NCBI RefSeq assembly: GCF_017876435.1
Contig: NZ_JAGIOA010000001.1
Coordinates: 3,596,001 to 3,660,000, forward strand
Direction: 5' to 3'
Origin: Microbacterium phyllosphaerae
Lineage (GTDB): Bacteria; Actinomycetota; Actinomycetes; Actinomycetales; Microbacteriaceae
DNA length: 64,000 nt
In this document: positions 61,438 through 64,000 of the stretch, one piece after another
How positions within the stretch are numbered: the first letter of the stretch is position 1
Layout of the letters: every line of letters starts with the position of its first letter
The notes under the pieces: model-generated
The model's input: only the letters and a program-made list of their open reading frames with translations
Told to the model about the DNA's origin: nothing
Database searches by the model: none
Made by a program: the position numbers and the translations under genes

Positions 61438-62372
61438 GCGCTCCGCTTCTTGTTCCAGAGGAACTGGCCGATGGTGACGAGGATGCAGAGGAAGAACAGC
61501 GCGACCGCGGCGGCGGATGCGTAGCCGAACTGCGACTCCTCGAAGCCCTTCTTGTAGATGAACTGCGACAGCACCAGGGTCGACTGCCCCGGCCCCCCGT
61601 CGGTCATCACGAGGATGAGGTCGAAGATCTTGAAGGAGTTGATGGTGAGCATCACCGTGACGAAGAACATGGTGGGCCGCAGCGACGGGATCGTGACGTT
61701 CGTGAAGCGCTGCCACACGTTCGCGCCGTCGACGCGCGCGGCTTCGTGCAGCTCACGCGGCACGGTCTGCAGGCCCGCCAGGAACAGGATCATGTAGTAG
61801 CCCATATCGCGCCAGGTGCTGACGATCACGACGGCGGGCATCGCCCACTCGGACGAGGTGAGCCACCCGGGCGGCTCCGAGATGCCGATCGCCCGGAGCA
61901 CCTCGTTGATGGGGCCGTAGTCGGGGCTGAAGAGCAGGTTCCACACCACGGCGATCGCGACGATCGAGGTGATGTACGGGAAGAACGCGGCAGTGCGGAA
62001 GAACGCGACGCCGCGGAGCTTGTTGTTGAGCAGCAGGGCGAGCCCGAGCGAGACGACGATCGTCAGCGGGATGTGCATCACCGAGTAGTAGATGGTGTTC
62101 CAGAACGCGATGTGGAAGCTGCCGTCGCCCATCAGGCGCTGGAAGTTCGCGAACCCCACCCAGTCGGCCTTGCCGAAGACGTTCCAGTTCGTGAACGCCA
62201 TGTAGAAGAGGATCAGCACCGGAAGCAGGGTCAGGAACCCGAATCCGATGAAGTTCGGCAGGATGAAGCTCCAGCCGATCAGGGCATTGCGGCGACGCAG
62301 CGCCGAGCGGCGGCGGGGCAGCTTCGTCTGCGGCGGGGCCGCGTCACGGCGCGGGGCCTCGGTGGTGGTCAT
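61434..62372 (-). CDS. Carbohydrate ABC transporter permease (MalF-like)
   Basis: 312 aa from ATG 62372. A basic N-terminus (KLPRRRSALRRRNALIGW), six membrane helices, and an EAA loop (RELHEAARVDGANVWQRFTN followed by VTIPSLRPTM). Partner of the permease at 60532. Upstream reading to 62588 is antisense to the binding-protein gene end and ignored. Confidence 0.92.
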   Translation of the reverse strand: MTTTEAPRRDAAPPQTKLPRRRSALRRRNALIGWSFILPNFIGFGFLTLLPVLILFYMAFTNWNVFGKADWVGFANFQRLMGDGSFHIAFWNTIYYSVMHIPLTIVVSLGLALLLNNKLRGVAFFRTAAFFPYITSIVAIAVVWNLLFSPDYGPINEVLRAIGISEPPGWLTSSEWAMPAVVIVSTWRDMGYYMILFLAGLQTVPRELHEAARVDGANVWQRFTNVTIPSLRPTMFFVTVMLTINSFKIFDLILVMTDGGPGQSTLVLSQFIYKKGFEESQFGYASAAAVALFFLCILVTIGQFLWNKKRSA

Positions 62373-62405
62373 GTCTCGTCTCCTGGATGCTGCGCGAGGT
62401 CGGTG

Positions 62406-62434
62406 TCGGGGGCCGACCGGCGGCCGGCCCCCGA
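62406..62434 (-). terminator. Stem-loop between binding protein and permease genes
   Basis: TCGGGGGCCG pairs with CGGCCCCCGA (9 nt loop), five bases after the binding-protein stop. In such operons a hairpin here lets the binding protein be made in excess; it is a leaky terminator or mRNA-end protector. Confidence 0.7.
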
Positions 62435-62439
62435 GTGGA

Positions 62440-63717
62440 TCAGCCGACCTCGTTCTTGACGCGGTCCTCGGCCGTCTTGATGGCGTCGTCGACGGACGCG
62501 GAGCCCGACATGACGGCGGTGTGCAGATCGGCCAGGATGCCCTGGATCGTCGCCGTCTTGCTCGAGGTGGGGTTCTCGGGCAGGACATCGTGCGTCGACC
62601 AGGCGAACGTCGACAGGTCGTCGGCGGGTGCCCCGTCGACCGCGAAGTACGTGTCGACCACGGCGTCGTTCGTGAGCGCGGGCGAGATGCCGATCGCGGC
62701 GAGCGCCTGCGCGCCCTCCTCGGACGCGGCGAACTCGAGGAACTGCTTGGCGGCGTCGACCTTGGCGGAGTCGATGTTCGCGTTGATGCCGAAGCCCGTC
62801 GGGTCGCCGAAGGTCACCGGGGTGTTGTCGGTGCCGGTGGTCTTCTCGTCGAGCTGAGGCGCGGGCGCGATGCCCCACTCGAAGTCGTTCGCCTCACCCG
62901 ACGCCTGCTGCGCGATGAGCGTCGCGGTGTACCAGGTGCCCATCAGCATCATCGCGGCCTTCTGGGTGCCGAACTCGCCCTGGTAGGTGAGCTGGTTGGC
63001 GGTCGAGGTGTTGAAGTCGACCTGGTCGCCGGCATCCTGCAGAGCGAGCGTGCTGTCGTAGTAGTCCTTCATGTTGTCGAAGTCGCCGTCGAGCACGCTC
63101 GTGCCGGTCTGCGCGTTCGCGAAGCCCTGCACGGTCGACTGCCAGCGGTGAAGGTACGTGCCCTTGGACGCGTCGGTGGTGAGGGCCGCGGCGGCGTCCG
63201 CGTAGTCGTCCCACGTCCACGAGCCGTCGGGCTGGTCGACGCCCGCCGCCTCGAAGAGCGCCTTGTTGTAGAAGAGCACCCACGAGTCCTGACGGTAGGG
63301 AACCGCGTACGCGGCGCCGTCGACCTCGTAGGAGTCGGCTCCGCTGATGCCGTCGGGCAGCGCCACGTCCGAGACATCCAGCAGCTGGCCGCCCTCCTGG
63401 AAGGTCGTGACGTACTTGACCTCCTTCTGCGTGATGATGTCGGGGCCCGACCCTGCGGCGAGGTCGGCGGTGACGAGCGTGTTGTACTCGGCGGCGTCGT
63501 ACTCCTTGAGCTCGATCTTCACGTTCGGGTGATCCTTGGTGAAGGCGTCGGCGAGCGTCTGGAACTCGGGGGTGGTGTCGATGCTCCAGCCCGAGAGGGT
63601 GAGCGTGACGGGGGCGTCGGGGTCGGTCTCGCCGGCGTCGCTGCTGCCGGAGCAGCCTGCGAGGGCGAGGGCCGCGACGGCGGCGATGCTGCCGGCGGCG
63701 AGGATCTTGCGGTTCAT
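62440..63717 (-). CDS. Carbohydrate ABC transporter solute-binding lipoprotein
   Basis: 425 aa from ATG 63717. Signal peptide with lipobox LAGC (Cys22), then a cluster B sugar-binding fold: VTLTLSGWSIDTTPEFQTLA, FTKDHPNVKIELKEYDA, GSGPDIITQKEVKYVTTFQE, DGAAYAVPYRQDSWVLFYNK, and TFGDPTGFGINANI. It captures a sugar or oligosaccharide at the membrane for the two permeases. First complete gene of the operon. Confidence 0.93.
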   Translation of the reverse strand: MNRKILAAGSIAAVAALALAGCSGSSDAGETDPDAPVTLTLSGWSIDTTPEFQTLADAFTKDHPNVKIELKEYDAAEYNTLVTADLAAGSGPDIITQKEVKYVTTFQEGGQLLDVSDVALPDGISGADSYEVDGAAYAVPYRQDSWVLFYNKALFEAAGVDQPDGSWTWDDYADAAAALTTDASKGTYLHRWQSTVQGFANAQTGTSVLDGDFDNMKDYYDSTLALQDAGDQVDFNTSTANQLTYQGEFGTQKAAMMLMGTWYTATLIAQQASGEANDFEWGIAPAPQLDEKTTGTDNTPVTFGDPTGFGINANIDSAKVDAAKQFLEFAASEEGAQALAAIGISPALTNDAVVDTYFAVDGAPADDLSTFAWSTHDVLPENPTSSKTATIQGILADLHTAVMSGSASVDDAIKTAEDRVKNEVG

Positions 63718-63784
63718 GGGGATACTGCTCCTTTGCAATGGCGGGTGCCCCAGACGGGGCGGGATGACGGGTCGGGACGACGGC

Positions 63785-64000
63785 TCAGGCGAGCCGGTGT
63801 TCGGTGGTGGTGGAATCGGGCCAGACGACGGCGACGTCGTCGCCGTCGATGCGGGCGGAGGGAGCGGATGCCGCGGCACGGTCGGACAGGTGCACCGCGG
63901 TCGCGATCCACTCCCCCGTCAAGACCGGGTAGGTGATGACGGGGACGGATGCCGCCGCACCGAGCGGGCTGGCATCTCGCCGCGCCTCGATCGACGGCAC
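63785..64000 (-). CDS. C-terminal fragment of a protein running off the window
   Basis: The last 71 codons of a gene whose start lies beyond position 64000. Sequence SPLGAAASVPVITYPVLTGE, then WIATAVHLSDRAAASAPSAR and VWPDSTTTEHRLA: a beta-rich ending that resembles the tail of a carbohydrate-active enzyme such as a heparinase or glycoside hydrolase. No family is claimed. It lies directly upstream of the binding-protein gene and is likely part of the same locus. Confidence 0.6.
   Translation of the reverse strand: MPSIEARRDASPLGAAASVPVITYPVLTGEWIATAVHLSDRAAASAPSARIDGDDVAVVWPDSTTTEHRLA

Overview
The window is about 64 kb of high-GC actinobacterial chromosome. Gene content, D-A dipeptides often written GATGCC, frequent GGATGC/GCATCC hexamers and Microbacteriaceae-type small proteins all suggest a Microbacterium-like organism. 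The genus is an inference from gene content, not from a marker gene. It reads as ordinary chromosome: no prophage, insertion sequence, rRNA or CRISPR array was found.

Layout. 0-9 kb: a methyltransferase, a DCC-family protein, a broken cyclodeaminase, the folate-independent methionine synthase pair mesD-mesX with a divergent LysR regulator, an ECF sigma factor that lacks region 4, a BLUF blue-light sensor, and a small lipoprotein operon. 9-15 kb: APC permease, zinc alcohol dehydrogenase and PucR-type regulator, an S11 peptidase and tRNA-Ser(CGA). 15-24 kb: the complete cytochrome bd module cydA-cydB-cydD-cydC with its own HTH regulator, then radA. 24-39 kb: clpC, a DUF2975-like/XRE membrane operon, a DAACS symporter, a Na+/H+ antiporter, a MarR/FAD-monooxygenase pair, an LLM flavin oxidoreductase and a protein with a Vsr-like nuclease domain. 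39-47 kb: molybdenum cofactor genes (moeA, mobA, DUF6457) running into nitrate uptake and assimilatory nitrate reductase (narK, an FAD/BFD reductase, nasA), with no nitrite reductase in view. 47-50 kb: pheA and phosphoglucomutase. 50-64 kb: sugar-catabolic genes, with glycerate kinase and LacI, two TIM-barrel isomerases, a DUF993 protein, a Gfo/Idh/MocA oxidoreductase, and a carbohydrate ABC transporter operon that includes a YesL-like protein, a D-hydroxyacid dehydrogenase and an unusual hexapeptide-acyltransferase fusion.

The strongest unexplained signal lies between genes. A family of short palindromic repeats (core GATGCGGAACTGACCCCGC and variants) occupies six intergenic loci as single hairpins or 30-bp-period arrays. 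At 49.9-50.4 kb it forms a higher-order array whose successive 183-bp blocks hold two, three and then four 30-bp units. Two other hairpin families with different arms but similar geometry (arms mostly 17-23 bp, loops mostly 14-20 nt) lie in the cyd operon, downstream of the XRE gene and upstream of clpC's terminator. Two tandem duplications include a gene's stop codon (the XRE gene and pheA).
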